Positions 1 to 8,392 of a stretch of 11,278 bases of DNA are shown here, in pieces. The DNA is from JAAGZL01 sp050288625. GTDB lineage: Bacteria > Pseudomonadota > Gammaproteobacteria > Chromatiales > Chromatiaceae. The notes under the pieces were generated by a model that saw only the letters and a list, made by a program, of their open reading frames with translations, was not told where the DNA came from and did no database searches. A program made the position numbers and the translations under genes. Position 1 is the first letter of the stretch, and each line of letters opens with the position of its first letter. The DNA lies in contig JBNKEE010000023.1 in assembly GCA_050288625.1 (NCBI GenBank), forward strand, positions 1-11,278. Direction: 5' to 3'.

Positions 1-588
1 GCGCTGGGAATCACGCAGCCCGTTGACCGCATCGGCTATGACCCTCATGGCGTCGATATCGAGGCCGGAGTCGGTCTCGTCCAGGATCACCAGCTTGGGC
101 TCCAGCAGGGACATCTGCAGGATCTCGTTACGCTTCTTCTCGCCGCCGGAGAAGCCGCTGTTGACGCTACGTTCCAGCAGCTTTGGGTTCAGCCCCACCT
201 GTTTTGCCTTGGCCCGCACCTGCTGCATGAAGCCGATGGCGTCCAGCTCGTCTTCGCCGCGCGCCCGGCGCTGGGCGTTGAGAGATGCGCGCATGAAGTT
301 CATATTGTTGACCCCAGGCAGCTCCACCGGGTACTGCATGCCTAGGAAGATGCCGGCATGGGCGCGCTCTTCGGTCTCCAGGGCGAGCAGGTCGGAGCCA
401 TCGAACAGGACCGTGCCTCCGGTCACCAGGTAGCCCTCGTGGCCGGCCAATAGGTGGGCGAGGGTGCTCTTGCCCGAACCGTTGGGTCCCATGATGGCGT
501 GCACCTCGCCCGGGCCGATATCCAGGTCCACACAGTGGATGATCGGCTTGTCGTCGACGGATATCTGTAGATTTTTAATCGATAACAT
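1..588 (-). CDS. sufC: SufC, Fe-S assembly ATPase (partial, C-terminus outside window)
   Basis: ABC-type ATPase of the SUF system. It binds SufB (and SufD) in the cytoplasm and drives the conformational change needed to build Fe-S clusters on the scaffold. The 196 visible codons show Walker A GPNGSGKST (residues 34-42), Q-loop Gln85 in GMQYP, the ABC signature FSGGE (146-150) within SGGEKKRNE, which is characteristic of SufC, and Walker B LVILDETD (about 167-174). The family is about 250 residues, so about 50 residues including the H-loop histidine lie beyond the left edge. The ATG at 588 is preceded by AAGGAG six bases upstream, and only 12 nt separate it from the sufB stop, so it is cotranscribed with sufB. 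Identification is firm; the partial state is a window-edge effect. Confidence 0.97.
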   Translation of the reverse strand, partial: MLSIKNLQISVDDKPIIHCVDLDIGPGEVHAIMGPNGSGKSTLAHLLAGHEGYLVTGGTVLFDGSDLLALETEERAHAGIFLGMQYPVELPGVNNMNFMRASLNAQRRARGEDELDAIGFMQQVRAKAKQVGLNPKLLERSVNSGFSGGEKKRNEILQMSLLEPKLVILDETDSGLDIDAMRVIADAVNGLRDSQR

Positions 589-600
589 TGTTTGCTCCTT

Positions 601-2049
<1,449 letters not shown>

Positions 2050-2064
2050 ATAATTCCTTAGTAA

Positions 2065-2078
2065 AATACTATGGTATT
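2065..2078. promoter_or_regulatory. Small palindrome in the sufB leader, candidate operator
   Basis: AATAC-TATG-GTATT, a 5-bp inverted repeat with a 4-base spacer, lies 16 to 29 nt before the sufB ATG. Upstream on the minus strand TTGATT (2107-2112) is a possible -35, with AT-rich DNA (AATATA/TATATA) about 17-19 nt later as a possible -10, which would put the palindrome just downstream of the start of transcription, a typical repressor position. suf operons are often controlled by Rrf2-family regulators such as IscR or SufR, but this repeat does not match the full IscR consensus. The regulator is not known. Confidence 0.3.
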
Positions 2079-2218
2079 ACTATATATTGGTCCTTTTAGA
2101 TCAGTAATCAACATGCTCAATGTGGGGTATTTGTCTGCCCGATAAATGCAGTCGATAGAGCGGCCGGTCTGTAATGCGACGGTCCCGGAGGGAATCAGTC
2201 TGACTTTATTGATACTGG

Positions 2219-3511
2219 TTATAGCAGCAGTTTGCGTATATCCGAGAGTTCATTGCTGAGGTAGTTGGTGAATCTGACGCCGTCGGCGCCGTCGATCACC
2301 CGATGATCGTAGGATAGCGAGAACGGCAGGATCAGGCGAGGCACGAATGCTCCATCGATATACACTGGCTTCATACCGGCTTTGGCCACCCCGAGTATGG
2401 CCACCTCCGGGCTGTTTACGATGGGGGTGAAGCCTGTGCCGCCGATACCACCGAGACTGGAGATGGTAAAGCTGCCGCCCTGCAGCGCGGCCTGCCCCAA
2501 TCTTCTCTCCCGCGCCTTGGCGCTGAGCTGGTGCAGCTCTGCCGCCAGTTCGAACAGGCCCTTCTGTTCCACGTTGCGGATCACCGGGACCACCAGGCCG
2601 GCAGGGGTGTCCACCGCAAAGCCGATGTTGTAGTACTTCTTGATGATCAGGTCCTCGCCGCTCGGGTCCAGGGAGGAGTTGAACTGCGGGAACTGCTTAA
2701 GGGCCGTTACACAGGCCTTGAGCATAAAGGCCAGCAGGGTAAGCCTGAAGCCTTGGTCTTTTGCCTCCTGCGCATGTTCCTGGCGGAACTCCTCCAGCTC
2801 GGTTATGTCCGCCTCATCGAACTGGGTTACATGGGGCGCCTGCAACCAACTGCTATGCACATGTGCTCCGGACAGGGTCTGTATGCGGGACAGGGGTTGG
2901 GTCTCTATCTCGCCGAACTGGGAGAAATCTATGGCCTGGGTCTCGGGCATGATCAGACCTGGTGCCGGACCGCTGCGCCGTTGGGTCAGGGCCGACTTTA
3001 CGAACAGCTGCACATCCTCCTTCAGGATGCGCCCCTTGGGGCCGGAGCCATTGACCTGGGTCAGGTCCACCCCCAGCTCTCTGGATATACGCCGCACCGC
3101 GGGACTGGCGTGGGGATTACTCTTGCTCTGGCCGTTTTCCGGGGAGGGCGGTACCGGGGGTGGCACCGGTGATTTGTCTCCGGGCTGTAGCTCCGTCACC
3201 GGTTCGGGCTCGGGTTCAGGTTCAGGCTCCGGTTCTTTAGCAGGTTCAGGTGGTTGTGTTTCCTGACCTGTATTCTCATCCACCTCCATGGTCAGGATCG
3301 GATCGCCCGCCGATACCTTGTCTCCCACCTTTACCTGCAGCTCCTGCACTATGCCACCAAAAGGGGAGGGGATCTCAACCGCGGCCTTGTCGCTCTCCAA
3401 CATGATGATAGGGTCTTCGGCCGCTATGCTATCGCCGGGTGAGACAAGTATCTCGATGATATCGATCTGTTCAAAGTCTCCAAGATCAGGAACCGGTACT
3501 GGTTTTAGCAT
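2219..3511 (-). CDS. aceF: Pyruvate dehydrogenase E2, dihydrolipoamide acetyltransferase
   Basis: Core of the pyruvate dehydrogenase complex. It moves the acetyl group from E1 on a swinging lipoyl arm to CoA, giving acetyl-CoA. Order of domains in the 430 residues: one lipoyl domain (1-76) with the lipoylated lysine as Lys42 in ESDKAAVE; a Pro/Glu-rich linker (79-130) containing EPEPEPEPEPEP (93-104); the E1/E3-binding domain (about 132-171, ASPAVRRISRELGVDL and GPKGRILKEDV); and the acetyltransferase core (about 195-430) with the catalytic DHRVIDG (His403, Asp407). E. coli AceF has three lipoyl domains, so this is the shorter one-lipoyl form. The ATG at 3511 has AGAGGAG upstream and sits 19 nt after aceE. 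No lpd (E3) gene is present in the window. Confidence 0.97.
   Translation of the reverse strand: MLKPVPVPDLGDFEQIDIIEILVSPGDSIAAEDPIIMLESDKAAVEIPSPFGGIVQELQVKVGDKVSAGDPILTMEVDENTGQETQPPEPAKEPEPEPEPEPEPVTELQPGDKSPVPPPVPPSPENGQSKSNPHASPAVRRISRELGVDLTQVNGSGPKGRILKEDVQLFVKSALTQRRSGPAPGLIMPETQAIDFSQFGEIETQPLSRIQTLSGAHVHSSWLQAPHVTQFDEADITELEEFRQEHAQEAKDQGFRLTLLAFMLKACVTALKQFPQFNSSLDPSGEDLIIKKYYNIGFAVDTPAGLVVPVIRNVEQKGLFELAAELHQLSAKARERRLGQAALQGGSFTISSLGGIGGTGFTPIVNSPEVAILGVAKAGMKPVYIDGAFVPRLILPFSLSYDHRVIDGADGVRFTNYLSNELSDIRKLLL
3201..3236. repeat. Six imperfect hexamer repeats inside aceF (Glu-Pro linker)
   Basis: Six tandem copies of a degenerate hexamer GGYTCN on the plus strand encode the Glu-Pro dipeptides of the flexible E2 linker on the minus strand. 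Gain or loss of a unit keeps the reading frame, so linker length could vary between strains without breaking the protein. Confidence 0.8.
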
Positions 3512-3530
3512 CTGTATCAGGCTCCTCTGG

Positions 3531-6191
3531 TTAGACCGAAGTGGGTTCGGGTTTGTCTGGATCTATGCCGTACTTTTTGATCGCCTCAGTCACCTTGGAC
3601 CGTTCTATCGAGCCCTCTCTGGCCAGGGCGGACACTGCAGCTAGGGTGATATAGTGGCGATCCACCTCGAAGAACCGGCGCAGTTGTTCCCGGGTATCGC
3701 TGCGGCCAAAGCCGTCTGTGCCCAGCACTGTATAGTCTCTGGGCACGAACTGTCGTACCTGGTCGGCGTAGATCTTCATATAGTCGCTGGCTGCAATCAC
3801 CGGCCCCTGATGTTTCTCCAGACATGTCTCCAGATAGCTCTTGCGCGGTTTCTTGTCGGGATGCAGCAGGTTCCAGCGCTCGTTGCTCAGGCCTTCGCGC
3901 CGCAGTTGGTTGAAGCTTGTTACGCTCCATACGTCCGCCGCTACGCCGAAATCGTCCTTTAATAGCTCGGCCGCTGCTAGGACCTCTCTTAGGATGGCGC
4001 CGCTGCCGAACAGCTGCACCCGGTGCTTTTTGCTCCGGCCAGCGCTCTGCAACAGATACATGCCTCTTAGGATGCCGTCTTCCACATGGTCGGGCAGAGC
4101 CGGGTGTTCATAGTTCTCGTTCATCACCGTGATGTAGTAGAAGACGTTCTCCTGTTTCTGATACATACGCCTGAGGCCGTTGTGTACGATAACCGCCAGT
4201 TCGTAGGCGTAGGTCGGGTCATAGGAGAGACAGTTGGGGATGGTGGATGCGGCTAGGTGGCTGTGGCCGTCCTGGTGTTGCAGACCCTCTCCGGACAGGG
4301 TGGTGCGGCCGGAGGTGCCGCCCAGGATAAAGCCCCGAGCCTGCATGTCGCCCGCCGCCCACAACAGGTCGCCGATGCGCTGGAATCCGAACATGGAATA
4401 GCTGATATAGAAGGGGACCATGTTTACCCCGTGGGTGCTGTAGGCGGTTCCCGCAGCCATCCAGGAGGATATGGCCCCCGCCTCATTGATTCCCTCGTTC
4501 AGTATCTGACCCTGCAGATCTTCGCGGTAGTACATGATCTGATCGCTATCCACCGGTTCATATAGCTGCCCCACCGAGGAGTAGATGCCGATCTGGCGGA
4601 ACATGCCCTCCATGCCAAAGGTGCGTGCCTCGTCCGGGACTATGGGGACGATGTTTTTTCCGATGTCCCTGTCTCTGGTTAGGGCTGAGAGCAGGCGCAC
4701 CGTGGCCATGGTGGTGGACATCTCGTGGCCCTCGGAGCCGACCAGCAGGGTGCCGAAGGCGTCGCAGTCCGGGATATCCAGAGGTTCAGCTTGTTTGCGT
4801 CGGGTCGGAAGAAATCCGCCCAGGGCCTCGCGCCGCTCACGCATATATTGCATTTCTGGGCTGTCTTCATCCGGCCGATAGAAGGGGGTGTCCGGTATCT
4901 CCTCATCCGTGATCGGGATGTTGAAGCGGTCACGAAAGGCCTTGAGAGAGGCCTCTCCCATCTTCTTCTGGGAGTGGGTCATGTTCTGACCTTCACCTGC
5001 CATGCCGCCCATGCCGTAGCCCTTCACTGTCTTGGCCAGGATCACCGTGGGCTGGCCCTGGTGTTTCACTGCAGCTGCATATGCCGCATACACTTTATTG
5101 GGGTCGTGGCCGCCGCGGTTCAGGCGCCAGATATCTTCGTCGTTCATGTTGGCGACCATATCCTGCAGCTCAGGATATTTGCCAAAGAAGTGTTCCCGGA
5201 TGTATTCACCGCCCTTTACCCAGTAGTTCTGGTAATCTCCATCCACCGCCTCTTCCATGCGGCGCTGCAGTATGCCTTTTTTGTCCCGCGCCAACAGTGC
5301 GTCCCAGTAGGAGCCCCAGACCACTTTGATCACGTTCCAGCCGGCGCCACGGAACACCGCCTCCAGTTCCTGGATGATCTTGCCGTTGCCGCGCACCGGT
5401 CCGTCCAGACGCTGCAGGTTGCAGTTCACCACGAAGATCAGGTTGTCCAGCTTCTCGCGTGCGGCCAGTGAGATGGCCCCCAGGGATTCGGGTTCGTCCA
5501 TCTCGCCATCGCCCATAAATGCCCACACCTTGCGTCCTTCTGTGTTAAGGAAATCCCGGTTCTGCAGGTATTTCATGAAGCGGGCCTGATAGATAGCCAT
5601 GAGCGGACTCAGCCCCATGGATACCGTGGGGAACTGCCAGAACTCCGGCATCAGCCAGGGGTGGGGGTAGGAGGAGAGGCCGTCGCCTTCTGTCTCACGG
5701 CGGAATTTGCGCAGATGTTCTTTATCCAGGCGTCTCTCCAGGTAGGCCCGGGAGTAGATGCCGGGGGCGGAGTGGCCCTGGAAGAAGATAAGGTCACCGT
5801 CGTGGTTTTCACTTGGTGCATGGAAGAAGTGATTAAAGCCAACCTCGAACAGGGTGGCTACTGAGGCGTAGCTGGCTATGTGTCCGCCGAGACCGTCGTA
5901 CTTACGATTGGCCTTGACCACCATGGCCATTGCGTTCCAGCGGATGAAGGCCTTGATGCGACGCTCAATTGCCTTGTTGCCCGGATGATGCTCTTCGGCG
6001 GAGGTGGGTATGGTGTTTATATAGGCGGTGTTAGCGCTATATGGCAGGTAGGCGCCAGAGCGTCTGGCCTTGTCTATCAGACGCTCAAGCAGATAGTGGG
6101 CGCGCTCCACACCCTCGTGTTCCAGTACCGCTTCCAGGGCATCCAACCACTCACTGGTCTCTTGGACATCAATGTCTGATTTTTCAGCCAT
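3531..6191 (-). CDS. aceE: Pyruvate dehydrogenase E1, homodimeric type
   Basis: Thiamine diphosphate (ThDP) enzyme that decarboxylates pyruvate and reductively acetylates the lipoyl group of AceF. Its 886 residues match the E. coli length (887). The ThDP/Mg motif is GDGEMDEPES (227-236) followed by VVNCNLQRLDGP (254-265). Other landmarks are the active-site region FFQGHSAPGIYSRAYLE (136-152), the second domain's Glu570 in GINEAG, and His639 in GEGLQHQDGHS, positions expected from the E. coli enzyme. The ATG at 6191 gives the conserved N-terminus length, although the ribosome-binding site is poor (GGTG about 8 nt upstream). It is first in an aceE-aceF operon. There is no pdhR next door; the gene upstream is divergent and unrelated. 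The third positions of codons are visibly GC-rich. Confidence 0.98.
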   Translation of the reverse strand: MAEKSDIDVQETSEWLDALEAVLEHEGVERAHYLLERLIDKARRSGAYLPYSANTAYINTIPTSAEEHHPGNKAIERRIKAFIRWNAMAMVVKANRKYDGLGGHIASYASVATLFEVGFNHFFHAPSENHDGDLIFFQGHSAPGIYSRAYLERRLDKEHLRKFRRETEGDGLSSYPHPWLMPEFWQFPTVSMGLSPLMAIYQARFMKYLQNRDFLNTEGRKVWAFMGDGEMDEPESLGAISLAAREKLDNLIFVVNCNLQRLDGPVRGNGKIIQELEAVFRGAGWNVIKVVWGSYWDALLARDKKGILQRRMEEAVDGDYQNYWVKGGEYIREHFFGKYPELQDMVANMNDEDIWRLNRGGHDPNKVYAAYAAAVKHQGQPTVILAKTVKGYGMGGMAGEGQNMTHSQKKMGEASLKAFRDRFNIPITDEEIPDTPFYRPDEDSPEMQYMRERREALGGFLPTRRKQAEPLDIPDCDAFGTLLVGSEGHEMSTTMATVRLLSALTRDRDIGKNIVPIVPDEARTFGMEGMFRQIGIYSSVGQLYEPVDSDQIMYYREDLQGQILNEGINEAGAISSWMAAGTAYSTHGVNMVPFYISYSMFGFQRIGDLLWAAGDMQARGFILGGTSGRTTLSGEGLQHQDGHSHLAASTIPNCLSYDPTYAYELAVIVHNGLRRMYQKQENVFYYITVMNENYEHPALPDHVEDGILRGMYLLQSAGRSKKHRVQLFGSGAILREVLAAAELLKDDFGVAADVWSVTSFNQLRREGLSNERWNLLHPDKKPRKSYLETCLEKHQGPVIAASDYMKIYADQVRQFVPRDYTVLGTDGFGRSDTREQLRRFFEVDRHYITLAAVSALAREGSIERSKVTEAIKKYGIDPDKPEPTSV

Positions 6192-6196
6192 TTAGC

Positions 6197-6257
6197 TAAC
6201 ACCGTGTTATTTGTATGGGCAAGACCCCATGTTCAAGGTGAACTATTGGTATTTACC
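6197..6257 (-). promoter_or_regulatory. aceE leader with four consecutive small inverted repeats
   Basis: Four inverted repeats are packed into 61 bases directly before aceE: TAACAC-C-GTGTTA (6197-6209), ATGGG-N6-CCCAT (6215-6230), GTTCA-AGG-TGAAC (6231-6243) and GGTA-TT-TACC (6248-6257). They would lie in the 5' untranslated RNA if the promoter at 6262-6290 is right. They could be binding sites for dimeric regulators or small RNA hairpins. The farthest one resembles a PdhR site (TTGGT-N3-ACCAA) but has one extra spacer base and a poor right arm. Function is inferred only. Confidence 0.4.
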
Positions 6258-6261
6258 TATA

Positions 6262-6290
6262 ATAGTAGCCCTTGAATTTATAATAACCAA
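6262..6290 (-). promoter_or_regulatory. Candidate aceE promoter
   Basis: Read on the minus strand, TTGGTT (6285-6290) and TACTAT (6262-6267) are 17 bp apart. Each hexamer is only a moderate match to the sigma-70 consensus (3/6 and 4/6). Transcription would begin near 6255, giving a leader of about 60 nt that contains the inverted repeats before aceE. Confidence 0.3.
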
Positions 6291-6300
6291 GCACAATACT
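6272..6300 (+). promoter_or_regulatory. Candidate promoter for the membrane protein-fpr pair
   Basis: TTGAAT (6272-6277) and AATACT (6295-6300) are separated by 17 bp, each a 4/6 match to the sigma-70 consensus. It would start transcription near 6307, about 50 nt before the gene at 6361. It overlaps the proposed aceE promoter on the other strand. Confidence 0.3.
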
Positions 6301-6360
6301 AGGAATATAGGCGTATACGTTTATTTGTTCAAATGACTCCAGTAATTAAGCGAGGTGAAT

Positions 6361-6861
6361 ATGTTTAGGCGGGTATATTTTCTTTCACCGGATGTGGATC
6401 ATGCACAATCAGCAGCAGCAGAGCTTGTGGCTGCCGGTGTGGGCAGTAAGCACATACACACCATCGCGCGGGAAGATATAGACATAGGTTCATTGCCGCA
6501 GGCAACCAGAAAGCAAAAGCGAGACAGGATATGGTTTTTTGATCGCCTATTCTGGGTAAGCGATATGGTTATTTACATGCTAGCTTTTGTCTTTTTTACC
6601 TTGACCCTCTATTTCGAGTTTTATATCTGGGCAGTAGTAGCGTTTATCCTGATGAGTGTTGCATGGGCTATTGGAGAGTATTACACGATTAAAAAGCCCC
6701 ATGTTCATTTGAACGGGGTCAGAGATGCTATAGCTCAAGGAGGGATACTACTGATGGTGGATGTTCCTAAGCAACGGGTACATGAGATTAACCAAATGAT
6801 CAGCAATAATCATCCTGAGATAGATCGGGGTTTGGTTGGCTTGGCCGTTGATGCGTTTTGA
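6361..6861 (+). CDS. Two-TM membrane protein of unknown function (DUF1269-like layout)
   Basis: I do not recognise a function. The 166-residue protein has a soluble N-terminal part (1-62, starting MFRRVYFLSPD with HIHTIA at 31-36), two hydrophobic segments (about 64-85 and 88-106) forming a membrane hairpin, and a soluble C-terminal part (107-166) with HVHLNGV and GGILLMVDVPKQRVHEI. The alternating strands and helices on either side of the hairpin suggest one small alpha/beta domain split by the membrane insert, as in DUF1269 and stress-protein-17M-like proteins; this resemblance is from memory of the family layout. An in-frame GTG at 6355 is possible, but GAGGTG there is better read as the ribosome-binding site for the ATG at 6361. 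fpr begins 58 nt later with no terminator between, so the two are probably cotranscribed. Confidence 0.8.
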   Translation: MFRRVYFLSPDVDHAQSAAAELVAAGVGSKHIHTIAREDIDIGSLPQATRKQKRDRIWFFDRLFWVSDMVIYMLAFVFFTLTLYFEFYIWAVVAFILMSVAWAIGEYYTIKKPHVHLNGVRDAIAQGGILLMVDVPKQRVHEINQMISNNHPEIDRGLVGLAVDAF

Positions 6862-6919
6862 GTCTGAAGTTCTTTGGTAACTATAGTGGAACGAACGTTA
6901 ATAAGATAAAGGGACCGAG

Positions 6920-7672
6920 ATGGTTGAGTGGGTCGATGGGACAGTAGTGAAGAACATCCGATGTTCTGATGGACTTCACATATTGCAGGTTGAGGCGTCA
7001 GTGCTTCCGTTTCGCGCCGGGCAGTATACAAAACTTGCCTTGGATGTGAATGGAGAGCGTATCGAGCGCCCATACTCTTTTGTCAATCCACCCTCTGAAG
7101 ATCTGCTGGAGTTCTATTTCAATACAGTTCCAGACGGAGCCTTTACGGGACGTTTAAGTATGCTTAAGAGCGGTGAGAGCATAATGGTAGCAAAAACGCC
7201 AAGTGGTTTTTTTACACTGGATGAGGTTCCAGATGCGGAACATCTGTGGTTACTGGCCACCGGAACCGCTGTAGGTCCATTTATATCTATGCTTAAAACC
7301 AACGAACCCTGGGGTCGTTTCTCCAGGATTATTCTGGTACATGGGGTGCGTTATATAAGAGATCTTAACTATCAGCACGCCATAGCGGAGTTTGAGAGGC
7401 GTGATCCGAATAAATTTGCCATGATCCCTTTCGTAACCAGGGAGAAGACAAGTTTTGCCATGGATGCGCATATTCCTGATGCAATCAAGAGTGGTGAGCT
7501 TGAACGTAGGGTTGGATTGCGGATAGGTCCAGAGCAGTCACATGTAATGGTTTGTGGGAACCCAGATATGATTAAGGATACCAAAGAGGTATTACATGAT
7601 CGTGGCATGGAAAAGAATCTTCGACGAAAACCCGGGCATGTAACCACAGAGCACTATTGGCAGAATGATTAG
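6920..7672 (+). CDS. fpr: Ferredoxin/flavodoxin-NADP+ reductase
   Basis: FAD enzyme that exchanges electrons between NADPH and ferredoxin or flavodoxin in the cytoplasm. At 250 residues it has the length of the short bacterial Fpr type (E. coli 248). The FAD-binding motif RPYSF is at 50-54, the NADPH-binding loop TGTAVGPFISML at 114-125, and VMVCGNPDMI at 199-208. The C-terminus GHVTTEHYWQND closely follows the Fpr pattern ending in EHYW, but extends three residues past the terminal Trp247. The ATG at 6920 has AAAGGGA about 6 nt upstream. It follows the unknown membrane protein and converges on msrA, with only 18 nt between the stops. In E. coli fpr belongs to the superoxide response; here it lies close to superoxide reductase, so a role in supplying that enzyme is a reasonable inference. 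Confidence 0.95.
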   Translation: MVEWVDGTVVKNIRCSDGLHILQVEASVLPFRAGQYTKLALDVNGERIERPYSFVNPPSEDLLEFYFNTVPDGAFTGRLSMLKSGESIMVAKTPSGFFTLDEVPDAEHLWLLATGTAVGPFISMLKTNEPWGRFSRIILVHGVRYIRDLNYQHAIAEFERRDPNKFAMIPFVTREKTSFAMDAHIPDAIKSGELERRVGLRIGPEQSHVMVCGNPDMIKDTKEVLHDRGMEKNLRRKPGHVTTEHYWQND

Positions 7673-7690
7673 TGCTTAGCGGTATCTGTT

Positions 7691-8221
7691 CTATTTGTCC
7701 CATGTCTTCTTTAGAAAGCTGCTCCTTCCAGAGCCGTTACGATACATGTTGTAACGGATGGGGTTCTTTGCTGAATAATCCTGGTGGTAATCCTCCGCCG
7801 GGTAGAATTTGCTCGCTGGGCGTATCTCCGTAGCGATAGGTTTATTGAATTGTCCAGATTCATCTAGCTTTGACCGCGATCTTTCGGCTATCTCTTTTTG
7901 TGTGTCGTCGTGGTAGAAAATGACCGGTTGATATTGCGATCCTCGGTCGGCAAATTGGCCATCGCGATCGGTTGGGTCGATTTGGCGCCAGAATACATCT
8001 ACCAATTCCTCATAATCGATTTCGGACGGATCGAATAGGATCTCTACTGCCTCAATATGTCCAGAGGCTCCAGTGCATACCTGGTCATAGGTGGGATTTT
8101 CGACGTGTCCCCCGGTATAGCCAGAGACAGCATCCAAGACACCATGAATTGCCTTGAATTCTGACTCGATACACCAGAAACATCCGCCGGCAAATGTGGC
8201 CTTTTGTGAGTTTTTAGTCAT
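7691..8221 (-). CDS. msrA: Peptide methionine-(S)-S-oxide reductase MsrA
   Basis: Repairs oxidised methionine by reducing the S-sulfoxide, using thioredoxin as usual reductant. The 176 residues carry the catalytic GCFWC motif at 13-17 (nucleophile Cys14, second Cys17), followed by the family pattern SGYTGGHVENPTYDQVCTGASGHIEAVEI (33-61) and the QYQPVIFYHD segment (96-105). Cysteines are found only at 14, 17 and 49; no resolving cysteine is visible near the C-terminus, so Cys17 or a direct reductant must regenerate the enzyme. There is no signal peptide, so it is cytoplasmic. The start at 8221 gives the expected spacing to GCFWC; the ribosome-binding site (GGGA) is weak. It is transcribed away from superoxide reductase across a shared control region of 171 bp. 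Confidence 0.97.
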   Translation of the reverse strand: MTKNSQKATFAGGCFWCIESEFKAIHGVLDAVSGYTGGHVENPTYDQVCTGASGHIEAVEILFDPSEIDYEELVDVFWRQIDPTDRDGQFADRGSQYQPVIFYHDDTQKEIAERSRSKLDESGQFNKPIATEIRPASKFYPAEDYHQDYSAKNPIRYNMYRNGSGRSSFLKKTWDK

Positions 8222-8287
8222 CGTGGAATCCCATAGCCATGCTTGGTCTTTCTGTATAAATAACTATATAACTTTATCTGAAAATAT

Positions 8288-8301
8288 GTGATTTTTATCA
8301 A
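8288..8301. promoter_or_regulatory. FNR/Anr-like site between msrA and superoxide reductase
   Basis: GTGAT-TTTT-ATCAA matches the FNR consensus TTGAT-N4-ATCAA at 9 of 10 defined bases. Its centre lies about 50 bp before the predicted superoxide reductase start of transcription and about 73 bp before the msrA ATG. An oxygen-responsive CRP/FNR-family protein could act on either gene. The first-position G also leaves room for a CRP-type site (TGTGA). Confidence 0.4.
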
Positions 8302-8309
8302 AATAGCGA

Positions 8310-8338
8310 TTGACAGGTCTCCGATAAAAAGACAGAAT
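8310..8338 (+). promoter_or_regulatory. Probable promoter of superoxide reductase
   Basis: A perfect -35 TTGACA (8310-8315) is followed after 17 bp by CAGAAT (8333-8338, 4/6 to TATAAT). Transcription would start near 8345, inside the palindrome described next, leaving about 48 nt of leader. Confidence 0.5.
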
Positions 8339-8358
8339 AGCGACAAATTTGTCGATAT
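8337..8358. promoter_or_regulatory. 22-bp interrupted palindrome over the superoxide reductase start, candidate operator
   Basis: The core CGACAAATTTGTCG (8341-8354) is a perfect 14-bp palindrome. After one mismatch on each side it continues as ATA...TAT, giving a near-perfect 22-bp symmetric site. It overlaps the -10 region and the predicted start of transcription, the classic place for a repressor. I do not recognise it as a known consensus (it is not a good IscR, NsrR, PerR or OhrR site), and no regulator gene is in the window. Confidence 0.55.
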
Positions 8359-8392
8359 ATGAGTATTAAATCTTTATATGGGAGTAATCTAA

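Noticed and set aside
4725..5471. Long plus-strand open frame (248 codons) opposite aceE
   Set aside because: It lies wholly antisense to a well-conserved AceE, has no family motif, and is explained by GC-rich codons leaving few stops on the other strand.
6248..6257. Possible PdhR operator upstream of aceE
   Set aside because: The arms GGTA/TACC have an even centre and lack the right-hand CCAA, so spacing and sequence depart from the PdhR site. Kept only as one of the four inverted repeats.
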